Shown: one piece after another, positions 47,050-58,243 of the stretch
Layout of the letters: each line of letters opens with the position of its first letter
Numbering within the stretch: the first letter of the stretch is position 1
Assembly (NCBI GenBank): GCA_019339365.1
Contig: CP079859.1
Coordinates: forward strand, 682,001-746,000
Direction of reading: 5' to 3'
Origin: Vibrio neptunius
Lineage (GTDB): Bacteria > Pseudomonadota > Gammaproteobacteria > Enterobacterales > Vibrionaceae
DNA: 64,000 bases
Program-made: the position numbers and the translations under genes
Notes under the pieces: generated by a model
Seen by the model: only the letters and a program-made list of their open reading frames with translations
What the model was told of the DNA's origin: nothing
Databases searched by the model: none

Positions 47050-47382
47050 ATGGAAGCACTAGCTAAACATAACTTTGCTCGCATTTCGCCTCAGAAAGCT
47101 CGCTTAGTTGCGGATCAAATCCGTGGTAAATCAGTTGACCAAGCTCTAGAAATCCTAACTTTCAGCAACAAAAAAGCGGCTGATCTAGTTAAGAAAGTTC
47201 TTGAGTCAGCTATCGCGAACGCGGAGCACAACGAAGGTGCAGATATTGACGATCTAAGTGTCGCAAAGATCTTCGTAGATGAAGGCCCTATCATGAAGCG
47301 TATTATGCCTCGTGCTAAAGGTCGTGCGGATCGTATCTTGAAGCGTTCAAGCCACATCACTGTTGTTGTAGCAGATCGCTAA
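47050..47382 (+). CDS. rplV: 50S ribosomal protein L22
   Basis: Its beta hairpin reaches the exit-tunnel constriction, the site of macrolide resistance changes. It has 110 residues from ATG 47050 ([20 protein letters not shown]). A second ATG directly upstream at 47047 adds one Met; AAGGAG spacing favours 47050. Confidence 0.97.
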   Translation: MEALAKHNFARISPQKARLVADQIRGKSVDQALEILTFSNKKAADLVKKVLESAIANAEHNEGADIDDLSVAKIFVDEGPIMKRIMPRAKGRADRILKRSSHITVVVADR

Positions 47383-47401
47383 GAGACTAGGAGAGTAAGC
47401 A

Positions 47402-48100
47402 ATGGGTCAGAAAGTACATCCAAATGGTATTCGTCTTGGCATCGTTAAGCCTTGGAATGCTACATGGTTTGCTAACACCAAAGATTTCGCTGACAACCTA
47501 GACGGCGACTTCAAGGTACGTCAGTTCCTTACAAGTGAACTGAAAAAAGCGTCTCTATCACGCATCGTTATCGAGCGTCCTGCTAAGAGCATCCGTGTGA
47601 CAATTCACACTGCTCGTCCAGGCGTTGTAATCGGTAAGAAAGGTGAAGACGTTGAGAAGCTACGCACAGCAGTAGCTAAAATTGCAGGTGTACCAGCGCA
47701 AATTAACATCGCTGAAGTACGTAAACCTGAACTAGATGCGCAACTTGTTGGTGACAGCATCGCGTCTCAGCTAGAGCGTCGTGTTATGTTCCGTCGTGCT
47801 ATGAAGCGCGCGGTACAAAACGCTATGCGTCTAGGTGCTAAAGGCATCAAAGTAGAAGTAAGCGGTCGTCTAGGCGGCGCTGAAATTGCACGTTCAGAGT
47901 GGTACCGTGAAGGTCGTGTGCCTCTACACACTCTACGTGCTGACATTGATTACGCAACTTCTTCGGCTCACACTCAATACGGTGTGATCGGCATTAAAGT
48001 TTGGATCTTCAAAGGTGAGATCCTAGGCGGTATGCCAGCAGCTAACGCTGTAGAGCCTAAAGGCGACAAGCCTAAGAAGCAGCGCAAAGGCCGTAAGTAA
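47402..48100 (+). CDS. rpsC: 30S ribosomal protein S3
   Basis: Forms the mRNA entry site and has helicase activity with S4 and S5. It has 232 residues. KH domain with [15 protein letters not shown]-terminal tail rich in Lys and Arg. Starts [20 protein letters not shown]. Confidence 0.98.
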   Translation: MGQKVHPNGIRLGIVKPWNATWFANTKDFADNLDGDFKVRQFLTSELKKASLSRIVIERPAKSIRVTIHTARPGVVIGKKGEDVEKLRTAVAKIAGVPAQINIAEVRKPELDAQLVGDSIASQLERRVMFRRAMKRAVQNAMRLGAKGIKVEVSGRLGGAEIARSEWYREGRVPLHTLRADIDYATSSAHTQYGVIGIKVWIFKGEILGGMPAANAVEPKGDKPKKQRKGRK

Positions 48101-48111
48101 GGAGTCGACAG

Positions 48112-48522
48112 ATGCTACAACCTAAACGTACTAAGTTCCGTAAGGTTCAGACAGGTCGTAACCGTGGTCTAGCTAAAGGTACTGATGTAAGCTTCGGCGA
48201 ATTCGGTCTTAAAGCAACTGGCCGTGGCCGTCTAACTGCTCGTCAAATCGAAGCGGCACGTCGTGCAATGACACGTCACGTTAAGCGTCAAGGTAAAATC
48301 TGGATCCGTGTGTTCCCAGACAAACCTATCACAGAAAAACCACTTGAAGTTCGTCAGGGTAAGGGTAAAGGTAACGTTGAGTACTGGGTAGCCCAAATCC
48401 AACCTGGTAAGGTTATGTACGAAATGGGTGGTGTACCTGAAGAATTGGCTCGTGAAGCGTTCCGTCTAGCGGCGCGTAAACTGCCATTCAAAACTACGTT
48501 TGTAACTAAGCAGGTGATGTGA
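48112..48522 (+). CDS. rplP: 50S ribosomal protein L16
   Basis: Positions A-site tRNA near the peptidyl transferase centre. It has 136 residues, [20 protein letters not shown], with [17 protein letters not shown]. The stop overlaps the rpmC start (TGATG). Confidence 0.98.
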   Translation: MLQPKRTKFRKVQTGRNRGLAKGTDVSFGEFGLKATGRGRLTARQIEAARRAMTRHVKRQGKIWIRVFPDKPITEKPLEVRQGKGKGNVEYWVAQIQPGKVMYEMGGVPEELAREAFRLAARKLPFKTTFVTKQVM

Positions 48523-48712
48523 TGAAAGCACAAGATCTACGCGAAAAAGCGTTGAAGAGCTTAACTCTGAGCTACTGAATTTGCTACGCGAACAGTTCAA
48601 CTTGCGCATGCAAGCTGCAACTGGTCAGCTACAGCAAACTCATACTCTGAAAGCTGTACGTCGTGATATCGCACGTGTGAAAACCGTATTGACTGAGAAG
48701 GCAGGCGCATAA
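48522..48712 (+). CDS. rpmC: 50S ribosomal protein L29, apparent frameshift
   Basis: L29 sits at the tunnel exit. As written, the frame stops after [18 protein letters not shown]. One extra A in the A5 run at 48544-48548 restores [20 protein letters not shown] and onward to the TAA at 48710, 63 residues, ending VLTEKAGA. The 191-base length is not a multiple of three. The overlap with rpsQ (TAATG) is as in relatives. Almost certainly a sequencing error, although L29 is dispensable in E. coli. Confidence 0.9.
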
Positions 48713-48966
48713 TGAGCGACAAAATTCGTACTTCATTTGGTCGTGTAGTTAGCAACAAGGCTGACAAGTCTATCACTGTTGCTATCGAGCGCATGGTTAA
48801 ACACCCAATTTACGGCAAGTTCGTAAAGCGCACGACTAAAGTTCACGCACATGACGAGAACAACGAGTGTGGCCTAGGCGATACTGTTGAGATTCGTGAA
48901 TGTCGTCCACTGTCTAAGACTAAGTCTTGGACTTTGGTAAAAGTTGTAGAAAAGGCGAAGATCTAA
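48712..48966 (+). CDS. rpsQ: 30S ribosomal protein S17
   Basis: OB-fold protein of the small-subunit body. It has 84 residues, [20 protein letters not shown]. Last gene of the S10 operon; a terminator follows. Confidence 0.98.
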   Translation: MSDKIRTSFGRVVSNKADKSITVAIERMVKHPIYGKFVKRTTKVHAHDENNECGLGDTVEIRECRPLSKTKSWTLVKVVEKAKI

Positions 48967-48988
48967 TCTTCACTATTCTATAAACAAA

Positions 48989-49027
48989 AAAACGGCTCCA
49001 AAATTATTTTGGGGCCGTTTATTTTTT
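48989..49027 (+). terminator. terminator between the S10 and spc operons
   Basis: AAACGGCTCCAAAA, TTA, TTTTGGGGCCGTTT, then ATTTTTTG. One unpaired base in the stem. Confidence 0.85.
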
Positions 49028-49030
49028 GAC

Positions 49031-49059
49031 TACCCAATCACAGAAAAGGGTGGTACAAT
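49031..49059 (+). promoter_or_regulatory. spc operon promoter
   Basis: TACCCA, 17 bases, TACAAT, the same arrangement I recall for the E. coli spc promoter (TACCCA/TATAAT). Just past the S10 terminator and about 70 bases before rplN. Confidence 0.65.
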
Positions 49060-49130
49060 TCGCGTCCCTTTTAAAGAGGCAGCCCGACCCGTGATGGGTC
49101 TAGTTATTAATATTTAGCGGAGCACTAACA

Positions 49131-49502
49131 ATGATCCAAATGCAAAGTACACTTGACGCAGCTGATAACTCTGGCGCGCGCAAGGTAATGTGTATTAAGG
49201 TCCTGGGTGGCTCACACCGCCGTTATGCACATATCGGTGACGTCATCAAAGTTACTGTTAAGGAAGCAATTCCTCGCGGTAAAGTTAAAAAAGGTGACGT
49301 TCTGAAGGCGGTAGTAGTGCGCACCCGTAAAGGCGTACGTCGTCCAGACGGTTCTGTCATTCGCTTCGACCGTAATGCTTGCGTATTGTTGAACGACAAC
49401 ACTGAGCAACCAATCGGTACACGTATCTTTGGCCCTGTGACACGTGAACTTCGTGGCGATAAGTTCATGAAGATCGTTTCACTGGCTCCAGAAGTTCTGT
49501 AA
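49131..49502 (+). CDS. rplN: 50S ribosomal protein L14
   Basis: Intersubunit-bridge protein and docking site for the silencing factor RsfS. It has 123 residues, [26 protein letters not shown] precedes the start. First gene of the spc operon. Confidence 0.98.
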   Translation: MIQMQSTLDAADNSGARKVMCIKVLGGSHRRYAHIGDVIKVTVKEAIPRGKVKKGDVLKAVVVRTRKGVRRPDGSVIRFDRNACVLLNDNTEQPIGTRIFGPVTRELRGDKFMKIVSLAPEVL

Positions 49503-49515
49503 GGAGCACGTAGAA

Positions 49516-49833
49516 ATGGCAGCTAAAATCCGTCGTAACGACGAAGTAATCGTTCTTGCTGGTAAAGACAAAGGCAAGAAAGGTAAAGTAACTAAGGTTC
49601 TAGCAACTGGTAAAGTTATTGTTGAAGGTATCAACCTTGTTAAGAAGCACCAAAAGCCGGTTCCGGCTCTAGGTCAACAAGGTGGCATCGTTGAGCAAGA
49701 AGCAGCTATTGATGCTTCTAACGTTGCAATCTTTAACTCAGCTACTGGTAAAGCTGACCGTATCGGTTTCCGTTTTGAAGATGGTAAGAAAGTTCGTTTC
49801 TTTAAATCTAACAACGAAATCGTTTCTAACTAA
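49516..49833 (+). CDS. rplX: 50S ribosomal protein L24
   Basis: Assembly initiator on 23S rRNA. It has 105 residues with an N-terminal KOW motif ([20 protein letters not shown]). Confidence 0.98.
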   Translation: MAAKIRRNDEVIVLAGKDKGKKGKVTKVLATGKVIVEGINLVKKHQKPVPALGQQGGIVEQEAAIDASNVAIFNSATGKADRIGFRFEDGKKVRFFKSNNEIVSN

Positions 49834-49856
49834 TAGAAGTAATTTGGAGTTCTACT

Positions 49857-50396
49857 ATGGCGAAACTGCATGATTACTACAAGTCGTCTGTAGTCGCTGA
49901 ACTGACCAAAGAGTTCAGCTACACAAGCGTCATGCAAGTCCCTAGAATCGAGAAAATCACCCTAAACATGGGTGTTGGTGAAGCAATCAACGATAAGAAA
50001 CTGCTAGAAAACGCAGCTGCTGATATGGCAACGATCTCTGGTCAAAAGCCACTTATCACTAAAGCGCGTAAATCTGTTGCAGGTTTCAAAATCCGCGAAG
50101 GCTACCCTATCGGTTGTAAAGTAACCTTGCGTGGCGAACGTATGTGGGATTTTCTTGAGCGTTTAATTAACATCGCTCTTCCACGTGTACGTGACTTCCG
50201 TGGTGTTAGCGCTAAGTCTTTTGACGGACGCGGTAACTACAGCATGGGCGTTCGCGAGCAAATCATCTTCCCGGAAATCGACTTTGATAAAGTTGATCGA
50301 GTACGCGGTCTAGACATCACTATTACGACGTCTGCTGGTACTGATGAGGAAGGCCGTGCTCTGCTGGCTGCCTTTAACTTCCCATTCCGTAAGTAA
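49857..50396 (+). CDS. rplE: 50S ribosomal protein L5
   Basis: Binds 5S rRNA and contacts S13. It has 179 residues, [20 protein letters not shown]. In E. coli, S8 represses the spc operon at the start of this gene. Confidence 0.98.
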   Translation: MAKLHDYYKSSVVAELTKEFSYTSVMQVPRIEKITLNMGVGEAINDKKLLENAAADMATISGQKPLITKARKSVAGFKIREGYPIGCKVTLRGERMWDFLERLINIALPRVRDFRGVSAKSFDGRGNYSMGVREQIIFPEIDFDKVDRVRGLDITITTSAGTDEEGRALLAAFNFPFRK

Positions 50397-50413
50397 GGTG
50401 AAGGGTTACTGTT

Positions 50414-50719
50414 ATGGCTAAAAATTCAATGAAAGCACGTGAAGCAAAACGTGCGAAGCTAGTAGCTAAGTTCGCTGAAAAGCGTGCTGCGCTTAAAGCT
50501 ATCATCAGCGATGTAAACGCATCTGAAGAAGATCGTTGGAACGCAGTTCTTAAATTGCAATCTCTTCCACGTGATTCAAGTGCATCTCGTCAGCGCAACC
50601 GTTGTAACCAAACTGGTCGTCCACACGGTTACCTACGTAAGTTCGGTCTAAGCCGTATCAAAGTTCGTGAAGCTTGCATGAAAGGCGAGATTCCTGGACT
50701 TCGTAAGGCTAGCTGGTAA
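50414..50719 (+). CDS. rpsN: 30S ribosomal protein S14
   Basis: Head protein. It has 101 residues, the long zinc-free form: the single Cys in [20 protein letters not shown] is not part of a CxxC pair. Confidence 0.98.
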   Translation: MAKNSMKAREAKRAKLVAKFAEKRAALKAIISDVNASEEDRWNAVLKLQSLPRDSSASRQRNRCNQTGRPHGYLRKFGLSRIKVREACMKGEIPGLRKASW

Positions 50720-50748
50720 TTGCCACTTAATCATTTGGAGTAAATCAT

Positions 50749-51141
50749 ATGAGCATGCAAGATCCGATTTCGGATATGCTGACCCGCGTTCGTAACGGTC
50801 AGGCAGCAAACAAAGTTGCTGTTAAAATGCCTTCTTCAAAGCTTAAAGTTGCAATTGCTGCACTACTAAAAGCTGAAGGTTACATCACTGATTTCGCTGT
50901 AGAAGGCGAAGCTAAACCTGAGCTAGAAGTTACACTTAAGTACTTCCAAGCTAAACCGGTAATCGAGCAACTTAAACGTGTTTCTCGTCCAGGTCTACGT
51001 GTTTACAAGAAGAAAGATGAACTTCCTTCTGTAATGGGTGGTCTTGGTGTTGCTATCGTTTCAACTTCCAAGGGTCTTATGTCAGACCGCGCTGCACGTA
51101 AAGCAGGTCTTGGTGGTGAAATCATCTGCTACGTAGCTTAA
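50749..51141 (+). CDS. rpsH: 30S ribosomal protein S8
   Basis: Central-domain assembly protein and, in relatives, the autogenous repressor of the spc operon. It has 130 residues, [20 protein letters not shown], with [20 protein letters not shown]. Confidence 0.98.
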   Translation: MSMQDPISDMLTRVRNGQAANKVAVKMPSSKLKVAIAALLKAEGYITDFAVEGEAKPELEVTLKYFQAKPVIEQLKRVSRPGLRVYKKKDELPSVMGGLGVAIVSTSKGLMSDRAARKAGLGGEIICYVA

Positions 51142-51153
51142 TAGGAGTAGACT

Positions 51154-51687
51154 ATGTCTCGTGTTGCTAAAGCACCTGTCGCTATTCCAGCTGGCGTAGA
51201 GGTGAAACTAAACGGCCAAGAAATCACTGTAAAAGGTGCTAAAGGCGAACTATCTCGCGTTCTTAACGATGCGGTAGTTGTTGCTCAGGAAGAAAACAAT
51301 CTTACTTTCGGTCCACGCGAAGGTGTTGCTAACGCATGGGCACAAGCAGGTACTGCTCGCGCTCTAGTTAACAACATGGTTGTTGGCGTTACTGAAGGCT
51401 TTACTAAGAAGCTAACTCTTAAGGGTGTAGGTTACCGTGCTGCTATCAAAGGCAACGCTGTAGGCCTAACTCTTGGCTTCTCTCACCCAGTTGAGCATGA
51501 ATTGCCAGCGGGTATTAAAGCTGAGTGTCCAAGCCAAACTGAAATCGTGATCACTGGTTGTGACAAACAACTTGTTGGTCAGGTTGCGGCTGACATTCGT
51601 TCTTACCGTGAGCCTGAGCCTTATAAAGGTAAAGGTGTTCGTTACGCAGATGAAAATGTGCGTACTAAAGAAGCTAAGAAGAAGTAA
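51154..51687 (+). CDS. rplF: 50S ribosomal protein L6
   Basis: Near the GTPase-associated centre. It has 177 residues, with the C-terminal signature [15 protein letters not shown]. Confidence 0.98.
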   Translation: MSRVAKAPVAIPAGVEVKLNGQEITVKGAKGELSRVLNDAVVVAQEENNLTFGPREGVANAWAQAGTARALVNNMVVGVTEGFTKKLTLKGVGYRAAIKGNAVGLTLGFSHPVEHELPAGIKAECPSQTEIVITGCDKQLVGQVAADIRSYREPEPYKGKGVRYADENVRTKEAKKK

Positions 51688-51696
51688 GGTAACACT

Positions 51697-52050
51697 ATGG
51701 ATAAGAAAGCATCTCGCATCCGTCGTGCTACACGCGCACGTCGTAAGATTGCAGAACTGGGTGCAACTCGCCTAGTAGTACACCGTACTCCTCGTCACGT
51801 GTACGCTCAGGTTATCGCATCAAACGGCTCTGAGGTTATCGCAGCAGCTTCTACTGTAGAAAAAGCGATCCGTGAGCAAATTAAGAACACTGGTAACATC
51901 GATGCAGCTAAAGCAGTAGGTAAAGCTGTTGCTGAGCGCGCTCTTGAAAAAGGCGTTGATTCAGTTGCATTTGATCGTTCTGGTTTCCAATACCACGGTC
52001 GAGTGGCGGCGCTAGCAGAATCTGCTCGCGAAGCTGGTCTGAAATTCTAA
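51697..52050 (+). CDS. rplR: 50S ribosomal protein L18
   Basis: Carries 5S rRNA into the central protuberance with L5. It has 117 residues, starting [20 protein letters not shown]. Confidence 0.98.
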   Translation: MDKKASRIRRATRARRKIAELGATRLVVHRTPRHVYAQVIASNGSEVIAAASTVEKAIREQIKNTGNIDAAKAVGKAVAERALEKGVDSVAFDRSGFQYHGRVAALAESAREAGLKF

Positions 52051-52064
52051 GGTAGGGTTGGAAG

Positions 52065-52568
52065 ATGGCTAAAGAACAACAAGTTCAAGCGAATGATTTG
52101 CAAGAAAAGCTAATCGCAGTTAACCGTGTTTCAAAAACGGTTAAAGGTGGTCGAATCATGAGCTTTACTGCACTAACTGTAGTTGGTGACGGTAACGGTC
52201 GTGTAGGTTTCGGTTACGGCAAAGCACGTGAAGTACCTGCAGCGATCCAAAAAGCAATGGAAAAAGCGCGTCGCAATATGACGACGATCGCTTTAAACGA
52301 AGGCACTCTTCACCACCCGGTGAAAGGTCGTCATTCGGGCTCTAAAGTTTACATGCAGCCAGCTGCAGAAGGTACGGGTGTAATCGCAGGTGGTGCGATG
52401 CGTGCAGTACTAGAAGTAGCAGGTGTACACAACGTACTATCTAAAGCATACGGTTCTACGAACCCTATCAACATCGTTCGTGCTACGATCGATGCGCTAG
52501 GTAGCATGAAGTCGCCAGAAATGGTTGCTGCTAAACGTGGTCTAACTGTTGAATCTATTTCGGAGTAA
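52065..52568 (+). CDS. rpsE: 30S ribosomal protein S5
   Basis: Body protein involved in fidelity and mRNA entry; the site of spectinomycin resistance changes. It has 167 residues, with [20 protein letters not shown]. Confidence 0.98.
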   Translation: MAKEQQVQANDLQEKLIAVNRVSKTVKGGRIMSFTALTVVGDGNGRVGFGYGKAREVPAAIQKAMEKARRNMTTIALNEGTLHHPVKGRHSGSKVYMQPAAEGTGVIAGGAMRAVLEVAGVHNVLSKAYGSTNPINIVRATIDALGSMKSPEMVAAKRGLTVESISE

Positions 52569-52575
52569 GAACACC

Positions 52576-52752
52576 ATGGCAACTATTAAAGTTACTCAGA
52601 CTAAAAGCTCAATCGGTCGCCTACCTAAGCACAAAGCGTGTTTAAAGGGTTTAGGCCTTCGTAAAATCAACCATACTGTAGAACTTGAAGATACTCCGTG
52701 TGTACGCGGCATGATCAACAAGGTTTTCTACATGGTTAAAGTTGAGGAGTAA
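52576..52752 (+). CDS. rpmD: 50S ribosomal protein L30
   Basis: 58 residues from ATG 52576, [20 protein letters not shown]. The preceding GGAG overlaps the rpsE end. A longer frame from 52549 re-reads rpsE. Confidence 0.97.
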   Translation: MATIKVTQTKSSIGRLPKHKACLKGLGLRKINHTVELEDTPCVRGMINKVFYMVKVEE

Positions 52753-52757
52753 TCAGA

Positions 52758-53192
52758 ATGCGTTTGAATACTCTATCACCGGCTGCGGGTTCTAAGCCTT
52801 CTGCGAAGCGCGTAGGTCGTGGTATCGGTTCTGGCCTTGGTAAAACCGGTGGTCGTGGCCACAAAGGTCAAAAGTCACGTTCTGGCGGTTCAGTACGTCC
52901 AGGTTTCGAAGGCGGTCAAATGCCTCTGAAACAACGTCTACCAAAATTCGGCTTCACTTCTCGTAAGAGCCTAGTGTCTGCTGAAGTTCGTCTAGCTGAG
53001 CTAGCGAAAGTTACTGGTGACGTCGTTGACCTAAACAGCCTTAAAGCTGCTAACGTTATCACTAAGAACATCGAATTTGTAAAAGTTGTTCTATCTGGTG
53101 AAATTAACAAAGCAGTGACTGTTAAAGGTCTACGTGTGACTAAAGGCGCTAAAGCTGCAATCGAAGCTGCAGGCGGTAAAATCGAGGAATAA
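52758..53192 (+). CDS. rplO: 50S ribosomal protein L15
   Basis: Late-assembly large-subunit protein. It has 144 residues. Gly/Arg-rich N-terminal extension [20 protein letters not shown]. Five bases after rpmD. Confidence 0.98.
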   Translation: MRLNTLSPAAGSKPSAKRVGRGIGSGLGKTGGRGHKGQKSRSGGSVRPGFEGGQMPLKQRLPKFGFTSRKSLVSAEVRLAELAKVTGDVVDLNSLKAANVITKNIEFVKVVLSGEINKAVTVKGLRVTKGAKAAIEAAGGKIEE

Positions 53193-53212
53193 TCTCGAGG
53201 AACGAGGTACAG

Positions 53213-54547
53213 ATGGCTAAGAAACCAGGACAAGATTTTCGTAGTGCTCAGAGCGGCTTAAGTGAACTAAAGTCGCGCTTGTTATTCGTAATTGGTGCAC
53301 TTTTAGTATTCCGAGCAGGCTCTTTTGTGCCGATTCCTGGTATTGACGCTGCTGTACTTGCCGATTTGTTCGAACAGCAAAAAGGTACCATCGTTGAAAT
53401 GTTTAACATGTTCTCCGGTGGTGCTCTTGAGCGTGCATCTATATTAGCGTTGGGCATCATGCCGTATATTTCGGCATCTATTGTTGTCCAACTGCTAACT
53501 GTAGTTCATCCAGCGTTAGCTGAACTCAAAAAAGAGGGTGAAGCAGGCCGTCGTAAGATCAGCCAATATACACGCTACGGCACGCTTGTACTTGCAACAT
53601 TCCAGGCTATTGGTATTGCAACTGGCTTACCAAACATGGTCGACAATCTGGTTGTTATCAACCAAACCATGTTTACGCTAATTGCTACCGTAAGTTTAGT
53701 AACCGGCACCATGTTCTTGATGTGGTTAGGTGAACAAATTACAGAGCGTGGTATTGGTAACGGTATTTCGTTATTGATTTTTGCAGGTATTGTTGCTGGA
53801 TTGCCTTCCGCAATCGGTCAAACAATCGAGCAAGCGCGTCAAGGTGAATTGCATGTACTTCTTCTGCTGTTGATTGTTGTACTTGCTTTTGCAGTAATTT
53901 ACTTCGTTGTTTTCATGGAGCGTGGTCAACGTCGAATCGTTGTTAACTACGCGAAGCGTCAACAGGGTCGTAAAGTATTTGCTGCGCAAAGCACTCATTT
54001 GCCACTTAAAATTAATATGGCAGGTGTCATTCCAGCAATCTTTGCGTCAAGCATTATCTTGTTCCCAGGAACATTGGCGCAGTGGTTTGGTCAAAATGGT
54101 GAGAGCAGCACGCTCGGTTGGTTAACTGACGTGTCTTTGGCTCTGAGCCCAGGTCAACCTCTGTATGTAATGCTTTATGCTGCAGCAATTATTTTCTTCT
54201 GTTTCTTCTACACGGCGTTGGTATTCAACCCGCGTGAAACAGCAGATAACCTGAAGAAGTCCGGTGCATTCGTACCCGGCATCCGCCCAGGTGAGCAGAC
54301 AGCGAAATATATCGATAAAGTAATGACGCGTTTAACCCTAGCTGGTGCGCTTTACATTACCTTTATCTGTCTGATTCCGGAGTTCATGATGGTCGCGTGG
54401 AACGTACGTTTCTACTTCGGCGGTACATCGCTACTTATCGTAGTCGTTGTGATTATGGACTTTATGGCACAGGTACAGACTCATCTGATGTCTCAACAGT
54501 ATGATTCTGTGTTGAAAAAGGCAAACCTAAAGGGCTACGGCCGTTAA
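53213..54547 (+). CDS. secY: preprotein translocase subunit SecY
   Basis: Channel subunit of the SecYEG translocon. It has 444 residues and ten membrane helices. [20 protein letters not shown] starts the cytoplasmic N-terminus; the plug region is near [37 protein letters not shown] lies in the cytoplasmic loop that contacts the ribosome and SecA. Confidence 0.97.
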   Translation: MAKKPGQDFRSAQSGLSELKSRLLFVIGALLVFRAGSFVPIPGIDAAVLADLFEQQKGTIVEMFNMFSGGALERASILALGIMPYISASIVVQLLTVVHPALAELKKEGEAGRRKISQYTRYGTLVLATFQAIGIATGLPNMVDNLVVINQTMFTLIATVSLVTGTMFLMWLGEQITERGIGNGISLLIFAGIVAGLPSAIGQTIEQARQGELHVLLLLLIVVLAFAVIYFVVFMERGQRRIVVNYAKRQQGRKVFAAQSTHLPLKINMAGVIPAIFASSIILFPGTLAQWFGQNGESSTLGWLTDVSLALSPGQPLYVMLYAAAIIFFCFFYTALVFNPRETADNLKKSGAFVPGIRPGEQTAKYIDKVMTRLTLAGALYITFICLIPEFMMVAWNVRFYFGGTSLLIVVVVIMDFMAQVQTHLMSQQYDSVLKKANLKGYGR

Positions 54548-54574
54548 TTTAGGTTTCATTTACGGAGTTTAGCA

Positions 54575-54689
54575 ATGAAAGTTCGTGCTTCCGTTAAAAA
54601 AAATCTGCCGTAACTGTAAAGTTATCAAGCGTAACGGTGTTGTTCGCGTGATTTGCAGTGAGCCAAAGCACAAGCAGCGCCAAGGCTAA
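54575..54689 (+). CDS. rpmJ: 50S ribosomal protein L36, apparent frameshift
   Basis: Zinc-ribbon protein of the large subunit. As written, [12 protein letters not shown] then stop. The A run at 54596-54603 has eight As; seven would give [20 protein letters not shown] and on to EPKHKQRQG, 37 residues, ending at the TAA at 54687. The CxxC...C...H zinc ligands are intact in that frame. Almost certainly a sequencing error. Confidence 0.9.
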
Positions 54690-54772
54690 TTAGCAGAAAT
54701 TTTTACTTGAAATATAAGGTAGCGTCGAGTATATTCCTCGGCCTACCTTTTGCGTGCAAAAGAAGTAGTATT

Positions 54773-54839
54773 CCGCAGCGTATCCATAACGGGCTTTGCT
54801 GCGGCTAATTCTTTTTATAGAAACACTTAGGAGTGAATA
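54773..54839 (+). promoter_or_regulatory. alpha operon leader (S4-binding pseudoknot)
   Basis: CCGCAGC (54773) pairs with GCTGCGG (54798), enclosing GTATCC and AACGGGCTTT, which match the E. coli alpha-operon leader where S4 represses rpsM translation. The ribosome binding site AGGAG follows at about 54829. Confidence 0.65.
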
Positions 54840-55196
54840 ATGGCCCGTATAGCAGGCATTAACATTCCTGATCAGAAACATGCCGTAATCGCTCTAACAG
54901 CGATCTACGGTATCGGTAAAACTCGCTCTCAAGCTATCCTAGCTGAAGTGGGTATTGCTGAAGATGTTAAGATCAGTGAACTAACTGAAGAGCAGATCGA
55001 TCAACTGCGTGATGGTGTAGCTAAGTACACTGTAGAAGGTGATCTACGTCGTGAAGTATCAATGAACATCAAGCGTCTTATGGACCTTGGCTGTTACCGT
55101 GGTCTTCGTCATCGTCGCAGTCTACCACTACGTGGACAGCGTACTAAAACCAACGCTCGCACCCGTAAGGGTCCGCGTAAGCCGATCAAGAAATAA
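54840..55196 (+). CDS. rpsM: 30S ribosomal protein S13
   Basis: Head protein bridging to L5 and P-site tRNA. It has 118 residues, [20 protein letters not shown], with the C-terminal basic tail [17 protein letters not shown]. First gene of the alpha operon. Confidence 0.98.
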   Translation: MARIAGINIPDQKHAVIALTAIYGIGKTRSQAILAEVGIAEDVKISELTEEQIDQLRDGVAKYTVEGDLRREVSMNIKRLMDLGCYRGLRHRRSLPLRGQRTKTNARTRKGPRKPIKK

Positions 55197-55208
55197 TCGG
55201 GAAGGTAG

Positions 55209-55604
<396 letters not shown>

Positions 55605-55631
55605 CGTTTTTTAGATTACTGGAGAAAGATC

Positions 55632-56252
55632 ATGGCAAGATATTTGGGTCCTAAGCTGAAGCTTAGCCGTCGTGAAGGCACTGACTTATTCCTTAAGTCT
55701 GGTGTTCGCGCGATCGATACCAAGTGTAAAATTGATAACGCACCAGGTGTACACGGCGCTCGTCGCGGTCGTCTATCTGAGTATGGCGTTCAGCTTCGTG
55801 AGAAGCAAAAAGTTCGTCGTATGTACGGCGTTCTAGAAAAACAATTCCGTAACTACTACAAAGATGCTGCTCGCCTTAAAGGCAACACTGGTGAAAACCT
55901 ACTTCAGCTTCTTGAAGGTCGTCTTGATAACGTAGTTTACCGTATGGGCTTTGGTGCAACTCGCGCAGAAGCACGTCAGCTAGTTAGCCACAAAGCTATC
56001 CTAGTTAACGGTAAAGTTGTAAACGTTCCTTCTTTCAAAGTTGCGGCTAACGACGTTGTTTCTATCCGTGAGAAAGCTAAACAGCAATCTCGCATTAAAG
56101 CAGCTCTAGAAGTTGCTGAACAACGCGAAAAACCAACTTGGATTGAAGTAGATGGTGGTAAGATGGAAGGTACGTTCAAGCGTATGCCTGAGCGTTCAGA
56201 TCTATCTGCTGACATCAACGAACAACTGATCGTCGAACTTTACTCTAAGTAA
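55632..56252 (+). CDS. rpsD: 30S ribosomal protein S4
   Basis: 16S assembly initiator and repressor of the alpha operon via the leader at 54773. It has 206 residues. S4 RNA-binding domain in [20 protein letters not shown]. It lacks the N-terminal zinc cysteines, as in E. coli. Confidence 0.98.
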   Translation: MARYLGPKLKLSRREGTDLFLKSGVRAIDTKCKIDNAPGVHGARRGRLSEYGVQLREKQKVRRMYGVLEKQFRNYYKDAARLKGNTGENLLQLLEGRLDNVVYRMGFGATRAEARQLVSHKAILVNGKVVNVPSFKVAANDVVSIREKAKQQSRIKAALEVAEQREKPTWIEVDGGKMEGTFKRMPERSDLSADINEQLIVELYSK

Positions 56253-56276
56253 GGTTTAAACTAAAGAGAGGACACA

Positions 56277-57269
56277 ATGCAGGGTTCTGTAACAGAATTT
56301 CTTAAGCCACGTCTTGTTGACATCGAACAAGTTAGCACGACACACGCAAAAGTAACTCTTGAGCCATTGGAGCGTGGCTTTGGTCACACTCTAGGTAATG
56401 CACTTCGCCGCATTCTTCTATCTTCTATGCCAGGTTGTGCAGTAACAGAAGTGGAGATTGAGGGCGTTCTACACGAATACAGTACAAAAGAAGGTGTTCA
56501 GGAAGATATTCTTGAAATTCTTCTAAACCTTAAAGGTTTGGCTGTACGCGTTGCCGAAGGCAAAGATGAAGTGTTTATTACGCTTAACAAATCAGGCTCA
56601 GGCCCTGTGGTTGCAGGTGACATCACCCATGATGGTGATGTAGAGATCGCTAACCCAGAACACGTTATTTGTCACCTAACAGATGACAACGCTGAGATCG
56701 CTATGCGTATCAAAGTTGAACGTGGTCGTGGTTACGTTCCAGCTTCAGCTCGTATCCATACTGAAGAAGATGAGCGTCCTATTGGTCGCCTACTGGTTGA
56801 CGCTACGTACAGCCCAGTAGATAAGATTGCTTATTCTGTAGAAGCAGCTCGTGTAGAGCAGCGTACAGACTTAGACAAGCTTGTTATCGACATGGAAACG
56901 AACGGTACTCTAGACCCTGAGGAAGCTATCCGTCGCGCAGCTACTATCCTAGCTGAGCAATTGGATGCGTTCGTAGATCTACGTGATGTACGTGTACCTG
57001 AGGAGAAGGAAGAGAAGCCAGAATTCGATCCGATCCTACTGCGTCCTGTAGACGATCTTGAACTAACAGTTCGCTCTGCTAACTGTTTGAAAGCAGAAGC
57101 GATTCACTACATCGGTGATCTTGTACAGCGCACTGAGGTTGAGCTACTTAAAACGCCTAACCTTGGTAAAAAATCTCTTACTGAGATTAAAGACGTACTT
57201 GCATCACGTGGTCTGTCTCTGGGTATGCGCCTAGAAAACTGGCCACCAGCGTCTATCGCTGAAGATTAA
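56277..57269 (+). CDS. rpoA: RNA polymerase alpha subunit
   Basis: 330 residues. The N-terminal assembly domain (about 1-235; [20 protein letters not shown]) and the C-terminal DNA/activator-binding domain (about 250-320; [33 protein letters not shown]) are both complete. GAGAGGA precedes the start. Confidence 0.98.
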   Translation: MQGSVTEFLKPRLVDIEQVSTTHAKVTLEPLERGFGHTLGNALRRILLSSMPGCAVTEVEIEGVLHEYSTKEGVQEDILEILLNLKGLAVRVAEGKDEVFITLNKSGSGPVVAGDITHDGDVEIANPEHVICHLTDDNAEIAMRIKVERGRGYVPASARIHTEEDERPIGRLLVDATYSPVDKIAYSVEAARVEQRTDLDKLVIDMETNGTLDPEEAIRRAATILAEQLDAFVDLRDVRVPEEKEEKPEFDPILLRPVDDLELTVRSANCLKAEAIHYIGDLVQRTEVELLKTPNLGKKSLTEIKDVLASRGLSLGMRLENWPPASIAED

Positions 57270-57295
57270 TCGATACTAGTTAGAAGGATTAGGTC

Positions 57296-57676
57296 ATGCG
57301 CCATCGTAAGAGTGGTCGTCAACTCAACCGCAATAGCTCACATCGCAAAGCGATGTTCAGCAACATGGCTAGCTCTCTAGTACGTCATGAAGTTATCAAG
57401 ACTACTTTGCCAAAAGCTAAAGAGCTACGTCGCGTAGTTGAGCCTTTGATTACACTAGCTAAGACTGACAGCGTTGCTAACCGTCGTCTAGCATTTGCAC
57501 GTACTCGTGACAACGAAGTAGTTGCAAAACTATTTAACGAACTAGGTCCACGTTTTGCTGCTCGTCAGGGCGGTTACACTCGTATCCTAAAAGCTGGTTT
57601 CCGTGCTGGTGATAAAGCTCCAATGGCTTACATTGAGCTTGTAGATCGCCCAGCTGCTGAAGAAGCTGCTGAGTAA
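57296..57676 (+). CDS. rplQ: 50S ribosomal protein L17
   Basis: 126 residues, [20 protein letters not shown]. It ends the alpha operon; a terminator follows within 16 bases. Confidence 0.98.
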
Positions 57677-57691
57677 TCAGGTTCGTAAGAA

Positions 57692-57724
57692 CGAAAAAGC
57701 CGAGCATTAGCTCGGCTTTTTTGC
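57692..57724 (+). terminator. terminator after rplQ
   Basis: AAAAAGCCGAGC, ATTA, GCTCGGCTTTTTT. Confidence 0.92.
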
Positions 57725-57737
57725 GTTTAGAGATAGT

Positions 57738-57825
57738 GAAAGAACGGGCTAGGCCCTATGGAGCGCTTCGCTTGTAGAAAACGGGATCGGGCTTCGCCCT
57801 TTGGGATAGGCCGGCACTATATCCC
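57738..57825. repeat. G/C hairpin cluster before repeat P copy 4
   Basis: GGGCTAGGCCC, GCGCTTCGC and GGGCTTCGCCC in quick succession, resembling 27209-27304. Confidence 0.45.
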
Positions 57826-57928
57826 GTCATTCCATAGACTGACGAAGGAAGGAGTAGGGAATCTCAATAAATTATCTACTTGCTTGAAGAGATCCCCAAC
57901 TCACTTGTTCCTCGTTCTCGGGGATGAC
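57826..57928. repeat. palindromic intergenic repeat P, copy 4
   Basis: GTCATTCCATAGACTGACGA at the left, TCTCGGGGATGAC at the right, inner GGGAATCTC and GAGATCCCC. Confidence 0.8.
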
Positions 57929-58058
57929 CATTAGCCAAAAACAAAGGATTGACTAAAAGTGTCTACCCAGCGAGATTTCTCCAGCTCTTACTGCCAGATT
58001 GTACCTAAGCTACCCAACAAGCCGCTGCTTGCGCCTTGGCGATTTTGCCATAATTGCT

Positions 58059-58151
58059 TTATGTCGCACTTGCTTGACCATCGCTTGAAGTACTTTTGCA
58101 TCCTATTAAAGCAAGGCTTGCTAAAGTCGCTATTGCTAATTTCTTGTACAT
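58059..58151 (-). CDS. possible 30-residue lipoprotein, or frameshifted lipoprotein gene
   Basis: Minus-strand ATG at 58151 with AAGGAGAG 4 bases upstream gives MYKKLAIATLASLALIGC then KSTSSDGQASAT and stop. The lipobox LIGC is good. A neighbouring frame continues KQLWQNRQGASSGLLGSLGT to a stop at 57988, so the gene may be longer with an indel. It follows the fklB terminator. Small entericidin- or Lpp-like lipoproteins are possible parallels. Confidence 0.45.
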   Translation of the reverse strand: MYKKLAIATLASLALIGCKSTSSDGQASAT

Positions 58152-58188
58152 TATCTCTCCTTGCTTCAATAGTACCTATACGCATTGA

Positions 58189-58218
58189 TAAAAAAACGGC
58201 GACACAATGGTCGCCGTT
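58189..58218 (-). terminator. terminator after fklB
   Basis: On the minus strand AACGGCGAC, CATT or similar loop, GTCGCCGTTTTTTT. Confidence 0.85.
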
Positions 58219-58243
58219 ATACATGCTTAAATTTCTTAAGAAA

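Noticed and set aside
49026..49031. TTGACT as the spc -35 box
   Set aside because: It would be 22 bases from TACAAT, too far; TACCCA at 17 bases fits and matches the known spc layout.
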